Below, one piece after another: positions 1-9,044 of a DNA stretch of 16,071 nt (position 1 is its first letter; each line of letters opens with the position of its first letter). Source of the DNA: Fennellomyces sp. T-0311 (Eukaryota; Mucoromycota; Mucoromycetes; Mucorales; Lichtheimiaceae); the NCBI GenBank assembly GCA_025266875.1, contig JALLLT010000143.1:1-16071 (forward strand), read 5' to 3'. The position numbers and the translations under genes are program-made. The notes beneath the pieces were generated by a model. It was not told the DNA's origin and did no database searches. It saw only the letters and a list, made by a program, of their open reading frames with translations.

Positions 1-69
1 TATTACCACGAAAAATTGCAGAGGCTGGATTCGCCATTCTCATTCATTCTTTGGAAAATGTTTAGACAT

Positions 70-230
70 GCCATCTTTTACATTGCGTTGCCACTCATTA
101 CATTCTGTTGCCAAGTATTACATCGTGTCTCTAAAAATTACATCGACTTGCCTTAAAATTACATTTACCTTGGCAAAATTACATTTCGGTATCCAAAATC
201 TACATTTCGTCCTCCCAATTTTTACATTTT
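70..230. repeat. Phased direct-repeat array, TTACAT every 20-22 bp
   Basis: Seven TTACAT-type hexamers start at 78, 98, 118, 138, 159, 179 and 222, with a one-base variant (CTACAT) at 200, so spacing is 20, 20, 20, 21, 20, 21 and 22 bp. The first units follow the pattern TTACATNNNNTTGCCANNNN; the TTGCCA half decays to the right. This is about two DNA helical turns per unit, like the phased motifs in the inverted repeats of the complete transposon further right. It may be a terminal repeat of another DNA transposon, either extending left out of the window or lying inside it. No inverted partner was found, so the function is open. Confidence 0.75.
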
Positions 231-1235
231 CAAACGCAAACTACTGTATCTCTCACTTTCCTATTTGGTAAAACTCACTCATGTAGACATATCTTCCATA
301 TCCGGCATATTGTCATAGACGTTATCATGAACACGTGTCAACAGCTATCACTTAGCTTATCATTATCCATTATGGACTGGCTCCATAAATATAGACATCA
401 CTCGTTTCTCAATAACACCCCAACATGACATACGTAATGGATATACAGGTATAATCATGATATGACCTTGCATAACATCGGTAATAGGAAGTCCCATCCA
501 TGATAAGCATTTAATATAAATAGAGCAAACTCTTCATCAATAAACTACAGTTTTCTGAGTCTCGTTGACTTTTATTGTCCCTTTTCGATACTTGCTACTT
601 TGCTTTTATCTCAACTTCATGGTAGTACTTCTTGCCAGATTCATAGTAGTAAAAATTGGGTTGCATGATAATGTTTAAAAATAATGTTTAAATGCTTAGA
701 ACTGGCAAAAAAAGCTTTATTTAAATATTTTGTTGTTATACAAAGTATGTTTTAAACATAACAAAAGAGTACAGGAAACATGGTAATAAAGTAGCAAAGT
801 AATAATTATGTGAATAGAGCATATTAGTTATGTCTACACATGATTATCATTTTGTAACTGACGACGTTGTTACACGACAGTTACTAGTTAAGAATATGCT
901 TAACAGGCGTATGTTAACTGCTGTGTTCTCTTTCGAAATCCAGGATATTTATACTATTTCTATAGTTACACCGAATTTGAAAAAGAACAGATGAGAAAGA
1001 TGTTCAAAGTAACAGATGGTATTCAAAATTCTATTCAGAATAAAATAAACGATGTAACACAAGTATGTGCTACGACTTAGCACCATAGAAGCCGCTGAAA
1101 TTTCCCCAGAGGCATGGAAAGGATGACAATTTACCCGGGTGATTTTAGTGGCTTTGTTTCGTTTTTTCATATGGGAAAAGAGTAAGGCAGGGGAAAAAGT
1201 TTTGTTCTCTTGTTCCTGTTACTGTTTTTATAATC
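231..1235. other. Gene-free, AT-rich stretch with one LTR-like promoter/poly(A) pair
   Basis: No reading frame here resembles a protein. TATAAATA at 515-522 is followed by AATAAA at 539-544, only 24 bp later. That arrangement is typical of short fungal LTRs, where transcription start and poly(A) signal lie close together, and pairs with 24-27 bp spacing recur at 4690 (+) and 5525 (-). Clear TG...CA ends and a target duplication were not found, so a solo LTR is only a suggestion. The remaining sequence up to 1235 shows nothing recognisable, apart from serving as the upstream region of the transposase-like gene at 1236. Confidence 0.4.
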
Positions 1236-3174
1236 ATGAGCGATAACACTACTCTGTCAACTGACTATCTACAAATCACTGACCTTAGACCAGACGAATT
1301 CGATGTGGAAAACAGTTACTTCTGTACTGATCGCCAACATGTTATGCCTGGAACATCTTTTGCTGGTCGTAAAAAACCATACAAGACCTGTTTGGATTGC
1401 CGTCTCCGTCGCATGCCTCGCCCTACTATTTCACTTGATAACATGACGTTTTTAGACGCACTTAACGAGGTGTATCCTATCCAGTTCAATGGCGGATTCA
1501 TATGTAGTAATAAATTTTGTATCCATGTGTTTATTTATATGGATGACATTGATAGGACTACTCATTCGATGGCTACATCTGCATTCAACCACATATAGAG
1601 TCAGTGGAAGACCATGACCTTATTGATATGATCATCGACGAGGTTCAATCCTGTGATCTCTATACCTATATTTGTAAGAATGTAGTGGATCCAGGATTGG
1701 AATTTGATATCTCGTTCATTGCATACTGTCATAGATCAAAGCAGATACAAAATCAGCGAGACCATACACAAGTCCAACATAGGAATGTTCGGCTTCCCCA
1801 GTTTGACTGCAAAGGTTGTGTGCATGGGACAATCAAACGGAACCTTGGATGTGTTAAGCTCAAAATCATGCATTGCGAGCATGAACGCATCGACTCGGAA
1901 AGCGATACCATCCGTGTGCTGGTCCTTATGGAGATACGAGATCACATTGCCTCAAGAACAGATGGTCATACCACCGCTCTGCAACTGTTTACTAAGATCA
2001 CAAGGCAATTTGTGGAGACCGATGTTACGCGAATGCAAGTGTACTACTGGTGGAGTGAGTCTTTCAAGGCAAACTACCGCTTATATGAAGATCAAATGAG
2101 ATCTACACGTTTGCTCATAGAAAGATATCGTCACAACGGTTACAGTGAGGTATGTGTAAAGTCATCTACTAATAACAAGCCTAGTTTTTGCTTTTTAAGC
2201 TAGAAATAGGTGTAGATAGTATAAATTTTCTTATCCAAGTATGAATAAATATTAGGTGTACTGGAAACATGATGATCATGCCATTGCTCTTGGGCTTACC
2301 ACACCTTTTTTGCGCTGTTGGTCGAATGTGAATATGTCACAGAGTACTTTATTGACTCGACATTCTAAACCAACCGTGCTGACTGTGAGCTATTTTCCAT
2401 TATTGCAAATGCTGGTGGTGTGGGCTTTCCAATCGCGTATATGGTCTATACATCATTCAATGAAGCACCACCGCTTACAAAGACAAACACTCTTAAAGAG
2501 TTCTTTGGCATCTTGCAAGACTTTGGCTTTCAACCTGTGTTTATGTTCTCGGATAAAGACAAGGCCCAGCTAAATGCAATTGAAGATGTCTTTACTGATG
2601 CATATGTACGTCTCTGCCTTTGGCATATCCAGCATCAGGTTCAGTGCAAATTGATGCAAAGAAGTCTTACCACTGGACCATAGCCCATCATGATTTCCCC
2701 TTCGTTGGTGATGACTTTACACCATCTATTGGTGGCCGTGGTGGAAATGCAGTTATGGCCAACCAGGGGCATCATAAAGCTATTGAAGCTCTTATGACCA
2801 AGCATTATAATATGCACACATTGATCCCACATGGTAAGCTCTTTATGAAACATACACAGTCAATTCAGGGCTTGTCATTATTTTATCATGCTCAAATAGT
2901 ATTATGTATTTCCTTAATGTAGGTTCACAGCGACTCGATGCCGCTGCTATATACCAGTATGCCGGCAGGGAGATTTATGACTGCTGTCGCGATAATAACT
3001 TGATCAATGAAAATGCTTGTCGCTCAAGTTTATCAGATAGAAGAAACAATAGGGTTGGTGTTATCATTTTTGGTGCCCTTTACTTTGTTTGTAAATGACA
3101 TAGAAATGTTTGGTTAAACTTGATAAATCCCACATTGAAAATAGAGCCTGCAAGACGCATGGATCTATCTATAC
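1236..3174 (+). pseudogene. Mutator-like (MULE) transposase, interrupted and decayed
   Basis: The ATG at 1236 starts a cysteine-containing N-terminus (CLDCRLRRM) typical of zinc-binding leaders. Coding then runs through four exons. Intron 2150-2255 (GTATGT...TAG, phase 0) and intron 2834-2922 (GTAAGC...TAG, phase 1) restore frame cleanly. Intron 1470-1555 is less certain because its donor is GTGTAT. The middle has a Cys/His motif (FDCKGCVHG, later HCEH) and QVYYWW. The MULE catalytic region follows: FIDSTF near 2351, SDKDKAQ near 2549 and CLWHIQH near 2614. Damage: a one-base loss in the T-run 2306-2311, a TAA stop at 2366-2368 directly after FIDSTF, and another one-base loss near 2651. Distal parts such as IYQYAGREIYDCCRDNN (after 2923) and RRMDLSIHQLV (to 3174) fit the family's C-terminus in degraded form. 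A working enzyme would cut and move its own element; this copy should not. No terminal repeats were identified. Confidence 0.8.
1470..1555 (+). other. Probable first intron of the MULE transposase (alternative: frameshift)
   Basis: The first exon is in phase with a GT at 1470, and the next in-frame coding block begins at 1556 right after TAG, which makes an 86-bp phase-0 intron. The upstream frame stays open past 1470 to a stop at 1596-1598. The stronger-looking donor GTAGTA at 1504 would create an immediate stop when joined to 1556. A frameshift instead of an intron therefore remains possible. Confidence 0.45.
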
Positions 3175-3260
3175 ACCAATTGGTATAAAGGGGAAATATG
3201 GCATCAATAGGCACGTAGTATTGTACCAGACTTTATCACAGTAAAAAAAATGGGCTGTGA

Positions 3261-4016
3261 AACTCTTGTAGTTTAGATAGCTCGGTTTGCAAAACCACAG
3301 TCCAAACGTACATTAAAACGAAGCTTGCATTCAGACTTACTATACCACCACTTGGTCAAGGACAGCTATTTGACAGCAATGTCTTTACCAATTTTGTGGA
3401 GTATCTCACACAGAAATGCTTCGATTACTTCACTAATTGCGCATTCATTAATGAGTGCAGGATCTACAAGACTGGTCTTCACCCTGTGTCCAAATTGCCC
3501 AAAAGAATACCTGCTGGTAACACCTTCCCGTTCGACGTTTTTTGCTGTCTTACGGTGGAGGGTTTGCATGGTGTCTCACAACAAGGAATGCTCTCGGATC
3601 GTAAGAAGAAACAACAGAATGTTCAAAAGTTGCGCACGGCGCACAAGAAAACCATCTGGACCACAGCCCACCATTTTCTTCTGTTCGTAATGAATTTCGT
3701 CAAGCTTTTCAAGGATTCCAATGCTACTGGGATAGCAATCGTCATGGAAGTTACAGAGATGCATCGCAACGAACTTGTGGTAAAGGCGATCAAGGATGCT
3801 GGCTTCTACCCAGTGTATATCCCAAAGAGCCTGGCCGCACTAAACCTGGCCAAATCCCTGTGGAATCGCCTTACTGACCATGTGAGAGTGAATGCCATAT
3901 CAGAAGAGGACGATTTGGCAAATCGTATCACGGAGGCAGCGAGGACTATAACAAAAGCAGATTGTCAGGAATGGATATCACAATCAAGTTCTTTCCTTAA
4001 GGACTACGATGCATAG
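3261..4016 (+). pseudogene. Tc1-like (DD34E family) transposase remnant with all three catalytic acids replaced
   Basis: One frame is open without a stop from 3261 to the TAG at 4014-4016, about 251 codons; the first ATG is at 3396. Its layout matches a Tc1/IS630-type catalytic core. The block normally reading FIDE reads FINE (Asn codon 3450-3452). The block normally reading VMDN...H reads VMEVTEMH (Glu codon 3747-3749). The block normally reading NPIE.LW reads NLAKSLW (Lys codon 3852-3854). The last two positions are exactly 35 residues apart, the spacing seen in the intact transposase at 11 kb, so the alignment is firm. The C-terminal tail (ITEAARTITKADCQEWI) also matches that family. The N-terminal DNA-binding part is missing or too decayed; a scrap near 3190-3230 (KYGINRHVV) could be helix-turn-helix. 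It should be catalytically dead: either a relic or a protein kept for DNA binding. Confidence 0.75.
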
Positions 4017-4132
4017 ATTTTTCAATTATTTATTTCCTCAACAGTTGTTAGTGATGTGTAGTCTTATGTGAATAATTTCCATTACGGTTGCCGCTTATGT
4101 CTAATGTTGCAAAGTTGTTGTCCAATGCGCTG

Positions 4133-4237
4133 GATGAGATTCCCAAAAAGCTGATTGACGATTTCCAACAAGCACATGATGACTTCCAAAACATTGATTG
4201 ATGATTTCCGACAAGCAGATGACGATTTCCACAATGC
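4133..4237. repeat. Phased GAYGATTTCC array and 43-bp tandem duplication
   Basis: GACGATTTCC-type motifs start at 4157, 4178, 4200 and 4221 (spacing 21, 22, 21), with a weaker copy (GATGAGATTCC) at 4133. Viewed as a longer unit this is a 43-bp tandem repeat, 4152-4194 and 4195-4237, with about nine differences. It starts 117 bp after the stop of the dead Tc1-like transposase, roughly where that element's right end would lie, and its spacing resembles the end motifs of the complete transposon. I infer a decayed terminal array; the left partner was not found. Confidence 0.6.
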
Positions 4238-4811
4238 TGAATTTTTTTTTTCTAAAAAGCGGCGTCGTACATTTCCCTAAAGTAGAGCACACTTGTTCAC
4301 AGACACTCAGAGTATGTCCATATAGATACACAGCTTTTTCATTGTGCGACACCAGAAGTCTTTAATCCCTCATAATTATTCCATATATCTATTTTTATCT
4401 TCCATAATCCCCCCAAATCTGTCCAAAGTCAAACGAGAAATACAGTATCACTGTTGACTGGCAGACCGATTTTTATAAATGTTGATAATAACATTCCTCT
4501 GTTGCTTTTGTATAACTGTCATAGCACATTATTCGGTAAATTGTATTACTGACAACACTTCTCTTACTACGGCGCGCAGCAACATGTCTTGATGTAATGT
4601 GCAGCCGTCTACCTCTTTTGTCATCAAGACCGATGGTCTCTACTGCGCACCGCAGCATAGCCGTATATAGTTTTAGTATTAGAAAACAGTATAAATACCA
4701 GAATAGTTTATTGGAATAAATCATCATCTTTCCATTCATACTCCTTGTGATCTTATACCTTTGTGGTTGTCTCTCTTCGTGGTCTCTATTCTTTGTGGTT
4801 CGTCTATCTCT
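4238..4811. other. Gene-free stretch, possible solo LTR on the plus strand
   Basis: No convincing protein frame. After a T-run, the segment from about 4480 (TGTTGATAATAACA) contains TATAAATA at 4690-4697 and AATAAA at 4715-4720, followed by a T- and CT-rich tail that meets the broken end of the minus-strand gag near 4812-4821. This looks like an LTR inserted into, or recombined with, the gag. The right boundary is ambiguous: TTCA at 4818-4821, or CAACA at 4829-4833, which would mirror the TGTTG start but overlaps gag-like coding. No target duplication was confirmed. Confidence 0.35.
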
Positions 4812-5396
4812 CTATGGTTCATAGTTAGCAACAGTACCATTTTGCACAAGCTGGGCCAGTTGGGCTCTTGCTAGCTGCTTAACGTTGGCCAGGCTGTACA
4901 CTGCTTCGATTCGCTCCTTGAAATCCTTCCAACTAATCTCAGTCTTGGTTTCGTTCGCCATACGCGCTTTATGCCACCATATTTCAGCTTCTCCACAAAG
5001 GAAGGTCACCGCGTAGCTAATGTACATGTGATTGCTGATGGATGACATCTCCAGGTATCGTTCGATTTGGCATACCCAACTCTGCACTGCATTTATAGCA
5101 CAGCTACCACTATATGTATCGGGCTTATGGACACAAGGTTGAAAACCCAAATTGGGGTCGAGGTCGTCGGAGTGTTCTTGGCTGCTAAGAGCTCAGTTAA
5201 CGCCTGCATGACCAGCTTCATCTTGTCTTCTTGTGTAGTTTCTTGAGTTATGGGGCGTCCGTCAAGGTCAATTAAAAATTCCTCTTTGGGTTGTAAATTC
5301 TTCATGTTCTGGGTCCGGAATAGAGTTGACTGATTGACGATATCCTTAGAAGCTGGGGCCTTGAAGTTCGAATATTTTTCTGCTGTTATCAGCCAT
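4812..5396 (-). pseudogene. gag: Ty3/gypsy gag, truncated and frameshifted
   Basis: On the minus strand, the frame ending at 4812 reads as a retrotransposon Gag (capsid-like) core: PDTYSG, VQSWVCQIERYLE, GEAEIWWHKAR, SWKDFKERIEAVYS and finally QNGTVANYE, after which similarity stops abruptly. A block from 5305 (MKNLQPKEEFLIDLDG) supplies the N-terminal part. The two are out of phase by one base, at a C-run on the coding strand (5154-5157). The more likely original start is the ATG at 5396-5394, only about 20 bp downstream of the LTR end; a further frame break separates it from 5305. Gag would form the particle that packages element RNA. The protein ends before any nucleocapsid zinc knuckle, and no protease or pol follows, so this is a 5'-end fragment. 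It is a different copy from the pol at the right edge, which lies upstream of it on this strand. Confidence 0.75.
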
Positions 5397-5415
5397 AAAC
5401 CACTTTCGCTACCAA

Positions 5416-5560
5416 TGTCGTGTCACTTTTTGGCAGATAGATCCGTGGCCAATAACAGAAAACAGGTTTGAGAGAGAAGTAGATAGATGACGTTTATTGC
5501 TTTTGTCTATGGGGATATTTATATATTCTAGCTAATAAAGTATCTATAATATAATAGACA
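5416..5560 (-). repeat. 5' LTR of the gag fragment, with adjacent primer-site region
   Basis: On the minus strand the LTR runs from TGTCTATT (first base 5560; an equally good start is 5578) to ...GACA ending at 5416, so ends are TGTC/GACA and length is 145 or 163 bp. Inside are a TATA box (TATATAAATA, 5525-5516) and a poly(A) signal AATAAA (5498-5493), 27 bp apart. Directly after the LTR comes TTGGTAGCGAAAGTGG, whose TGG start suits a tRNA primer-binding site; the tRNA was not identified. The gag ATG follows at once. No second LTR is visible, so identity between LTRs cannot be used for dating. Confidence 0.65.
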
Positions 5561-5578
5561 GCTCCCGAAAAATAGACA

Positions 5579-7400
5579 GAAATTATTAGTAAAAAACCTT
5601 CCTTATATGGAATGCTCCTGTCGCTGTGAGCCTGGAGTGGAAAAATGAAACATAGCCTATGTTTACGCTGTAGATTCGCTTTGTCGTATCAATATCGTTG
5701 CATCAGTTCAATTAGAAATACTCTACCAAAGGGCTCATAATCGATGCCTGTATGCATGTGCAATCATTGTATGCAATCACTGGTGTTGGTGATAAGGCTC
5801 TTTGCGTTATGGACTCGCTTAGCAGTATCAATGTCAACATATCTGTCGTTCGGTGTTTAACTTTTGTGAGTGAAATGTAGCCTATCCTTTCATTCCAGAT
5901 AAAAGAATTCCATAGCAAAAGCTGGTTAGACTTCTTTGGCGACGTTTCTAGGCCATTGTTTCGCAGGTCCATGTTAAATTTTGCTGATACACTTTATAGA
6001 ACATATCACCGACCGGAAATATAAAAACGATCCTTCATCTGCATTAAATGACTTCTTAAATAACCTCTATTTTACGGCCTTGCAAGGACTGAAAGTGTCC
6101 TTGAGACAGTAGCACTTGAGATCTCGGATACAAATGTGCATGTCGATAGTGTAAGATCCTATAATTCAGTACTTCAACTGTGTTGATGTTAACAAGAAAC
6201 AGGAAATGAGTTTTGTTGATGCTTTCGATTCTTGGTATCCGCGGTCGTAACTGCAGAGGCAGGCTATGCATTCACTATGAATTCCCAGGCTGACTTCAGT
6301 TAGCTCTCCTAGCATCTGCACCTAAAAGTGGAGATCAGGATAGAAGTTGTCCCAGAGGCACCCCACATCGACAAACCAGTATTATGATGAATTTGCTGTT
6401 CTTGATAATGAATGCAGAGTGTATTGCATGTTGTGCGCGCGTTTTATCCTAAGAAAACAGCCCAAAAATCAAGAAGAACCAGGTCAAATTTATTATGTTT
6501 GTTGTTTCTAGCTGTGGTGTCCAAGAGTTAAGTCCGAAAATGGAAGATTAAAATACCGAGTCGCACTCAGCTTAATGCGCGTTCAGAATCAAGGATGGTG
6601 CAATCCGTACTACATTGTCACTTAGAATCATGGATGGTGCAATCCGTACAACGTATTGCCCAGTATAAAAGGAATATTGAATTGATAGTTGAACTTGATC
6701 GGTTATTCAGAATAAATCCGTGTCTCAAAGGATTCCTATTGTCTCTTCTATTGGTTCTTCTATCACTATCTAAACCAGATAACACACTAGCCATTGCCAA
6801 ATTCTGCCCTGGCTTAACCACTTCCCAACCTGCTGAATGACCCAGATTCCATATGTAATCAACTTTTTAATGACATTCGCAAGTACAATTCTGTCTTTAT
6901 TCTTGCTTCATTGGATGTCACCGTCGTTAATAATTATATATGCGTTCTGTATTCAAAGCAGGATCTACCATTACACTGGATATCTACTCCCCTAAGGAAA
7001 TATGTACTCCCCTCTCCTCAAGTTTTCGCACTGATAGCTATCTATGAATTTGCTAAATGGCATGTCAATAGACAAAGTGAAGTTAGTTACAATCAAAGCG
7101 TGGAAGTTAACATTGCTTTTAGGATTAATATCGTCTGACTCTTCTCCTCTTGCAGGGCATGAACGATACTGTGAACTCTCATGTTGCGACTTCTTGAAAA
7201 GCTGTCGGCTACCTACGTGAGAACCGTGCTGTGAATTTGTCTATCCAAACATCTTATGACTTGCATCATGGTTATCAGTACACTGCATCAACTGCTGATA
7301 ATGTAGCTGTATTATTGATTGTTAATAATTAGTTGCGAAGATCCAGGGGCTGAGATGCTGTGCTGTTTCGTAGAATCGGCAGAATAACTCATATCCGTAG
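5579..7400. other. Gene-free 1.8-kb stretch
   Basis: Short open frames on both strands show no recognisable domain, start context or splice-joined extension. Two things stand out. A 29-bp core is tandemly duplicated (6585-6613 and 6624-6652, offset 39 bp, two mismatches). Just after it TATAAAA (6664-6670) is followed by AATAAA (6711-6716), a third LTR-like promoter/poly(A) pair on the plus strand, perhaps part of an LTR between about 6513 and 6784. The rest looks like decayed repeat DNA. Confidence 0.45.
6585..6652. repeat. Two-copy 39-bp tandem duplication upstream of a TATA box
   Basis: AGAATCAAGGATGGTGCAAT at 6585 recurs at 6624 with one change in this stretch and one more later (29-bp core, two mismatches in all). 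It ends 11 bp before the TATAAAA at 6664. In an LTR this position would suit a duplicated upstream activating element; this role is inference only. Confidence 0.7.
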
Positions 7401-7402
7401 TA
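7401..7402. other. TA target-site duplication, left copy
   Basis: TA immediately precedes the left terminal repeat. The matching TA lies at 11767-11768. Duplication of a TA dinucleotide is the hallmark of Tc1/mariner integration. Confidence 0.85.
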
Positions 7403-7617
7403 CTGGATTTTTCCTATAAGATGGCGCCCTTTAAATTTTCAGTTTGGCGCGTAAGATTATTTTAGTTTGGCGCAGTTGCATTTTCCAACTTGGCACAGGT
7501 ACTTTAGTAAATTGGCCGACAGGCTTTTCCAATTGGCGCTTTGGTTCTTTTCAGTTTGGCGCCGGTGTTTTTAACAATTGGCGCTTATTTCCTTTTTAAC
7601 TTGGCGCCAGTGTTTTT
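7403..7617 (+). repeat. Left terminal inverted repeat with nine phased TTGGCGC-like motifs
   Basis: It matches the reverse complement of 11552-11766 with three mismatches (7477, 7591, 7609) before a T-run indel ends the match. Motifs of the type TTGGCGC start at 7421 (ATGGCGC), 7444, 7467, 7490 (TTGGCAC), 7512 (TTGGCCG), 7533, 7556, 7578 and 7601, with a tenth (TTGGCAT) at 7622 just inside the repeat boundary. Steps are 23, 23, 23, 22, 21, 23, 22, 23 and 21 bp, so all lie on one helix face. Likely binding sites for the transposase and/or the accessory helix-turn-helix protein (inference). Confidence 0.93.
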
Positions 7618-7628
7618 CAAGTTGGCAT

Positions 7629-7903
7629 ACAAAGGTGCTGACGACAGATGGTACCAGTGCTAATGGTGGTGGATCCTTTTCAGTTCTTAGCATTTTGGCA
7701 TTGTACTGCCGCTTGTAACTTTTATAAGCACTTTCTATATTACTCGCAGATCTTTCGTTCTATGTCATAGTAATGCTTAATTAAATCAATTGAGCAGAGT
7801 AACTGCCTACTGTTTGGCAACTACATATTGCTTGTTAAATTCAAATGCTTAATGATATTAACTTGGTGAACTCATATCACGTATTCAGAATGGAAGACAG
7901 AAT
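7629..7903. other. Non-coding spacer between left inverted repeat and accessory gene
   Basis: About 275 bp with no protein frame or repeat that I can recognise. The coding-strand stop TAA of the accessory gene is embedded in AATAAA (7908-7903), so the 3' end of that transcript probably lies in this spacer. Confidence 0.5.
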
Positions 7904-8689
7904 TTATTTGCCAATTTGCAAGGTATTGATGGCGTAGCACATACTATTATCTGTATCCTCTTCCATAGGATCCTCTTGCTTGGCTTCTTGTATAGGCTCT
8001 TGTGTGGACACTTGTGTGGGCTCTTCTTTGGCCTCTTGTTTGGCCACTTTCTTGTCCTTTTGCCTTTTGATCTCATCACAAAGTTCACGATACTGTGCAC
8101 TCTGAAGATACTTTTTATGATGCCGCTGTAAAGTAGTTGATGATACTTGGTATGTGCCAGCAACCACTCGGATCGATTCTTTGCTACTCTTCTGGTGGTG
8201 ATAGTGCCATGTTGCTAGGTGAATCCTGTCAGGATCCATGCCTTCTTTTTTTGTTTGCTTGCTGGAACGTGCTGTTGCTCTGCTGCAAAGTTTTTTATAC
8301 TTGTCCAACTGATTTGACTGTTGCTCAATTGTTTCCTGTAGCCTTTTAATAGTCTCTTGTTGAAACGCAATAAAACGTGCTTGCTGCTGGATGAGACCTT
8401 CTTCCGATTGGAGTACCATATCTGGATGATACTCGAGCCCATTTCTTTTGGCATGGAGGACTCGTATGAACTCCTCTATTAGAATATCTCATTAGGTATA
8501 ATTCCATCAAATAATATAATATGGAACTGTGAAAGGAGTACCTGCAAGAGGGTCTTGATCTTTATTAGCCCCGAAAGCTTCCCGGATTTCATCGTTGGTA
8601 AGAGCTTCAGGAGGCAAAGGAGCATCAATATAGGCTATCATTTGGTCGGCAGTCATTGGTTCTTGTGTGGTAGCTAATTTAGGGTTCAT
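7904..8689 (-). CDS. Transposon accessory protein: coiled coil plus Psq-like helix-turn-helix, 239 aa, one intron
   Basis: The gene is complement(7904-8475 joined to 8542-8689). A 66-bp intron, 8476-8541 (GTACTC...CTAATAG on the coding strand, phase 1), joins two frames that each stop or lack a start alone. The start at 8689 is chosen because a TATA box (8768-8761) lies 72 bp upstream and an A is at -3; the longer frame from 8782 would begin upstream of that TATA box. Residues 77-112 form a heptad-rich, Gln/Glu-rich helix (IKRLQETIEQQSNQL), a likely dimerisation coiled coil. Residues about 130-172 resemble a Psq-type helix-turn-helix (SSKESIRVVAGTYQVSSTTL). The tail (about 185-227) is Lys/Gln/Glu-rich and acidic. 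No catalytic motif is seen. Its recognition-helix region resembles that of the element's transposase (V..T.QR...Y), so I infer binding to the same terminal motifs, as helper, repressor or competitor. No named family member was recognised. Confidence 0.75.
8476..8541 (-). other. 66-bp intron in the accessory gene
   Basis: On the coding strand it runs from GTACTC to TTCTAATAG and contains in-frame stops. Its removal joins an exon ending in DPLA to one starting EEFIRVLH, with the split codon giving Glu. The frames on both sides are continuous only with this splice. Confidence 0.75.
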
Positions 8690-8760
8690 GGTAGGAATAG
8701 TGCTCAAAAAAGTATTAACTGCTATCAGGTAAGTGATCAACAATAGTGGAAAAAGCATCA

Positions 8761-8768
8761 CTTTTATA
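8761..8768 (-). promoter_or_regulatory. TATA box of the accessory gene
   Basis: TATAAAAG on the minus strand, 72 bp upstream of the ATG at 8689. It decides the start: the frame opening at 8782 would place the ATG upstream of this element. Confidence 0.6.
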
Positions 8769-9044
8769 CTTCCACTGTACACTCATGGTAGAACATAATT
8801 CACTTCGGAGATAGAATGATTTTGGTACCTTACTCAAATGATGGAGCAACCAAGCTTATGACATAGTATGTAAAAAAGCTCATGTGAGGAATGTGTTGGA
8901 GCAAGCTTACAAATGCACTGAGATGTGCTCAGACAAACTCAGATAACAGGGCAGAGCAGTAAACAACGGTGGAATATGTGCACGAATTGTAACAGAGAAC
9001 ATTAATGAGTGGCTTGGAACATATGCAAATGGTGGGATGAAACA

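Noticed and set aside
25..31. CTGGATT near the left edge, equal to the start of the intact transposon's terminus
   Set aside because: Only seven bases match, the next bases differ and no TA precedes it.
70..230. CRISPR array
   Set aside because: Units of 20 bp with short repeats and no unique spacers of CRISPR length; the context is eukaryotic.
5712..5972. 86-aa minus-strand frame
   Set aside because: No domain, AT-rich surroundings and no supporting signal.
8507..8782. Secreted 91-aa protein with N-terminal hydrophobic segment (minus strand)
   Set aside because: The TATA box at 8768-8761 lies inside the supposed N-terminus, and the 3' part is better explained as exon 1 of the accessory gene joined over a 66-bp intron. 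The hydrophobic stretch is untranslated leader or promoter.
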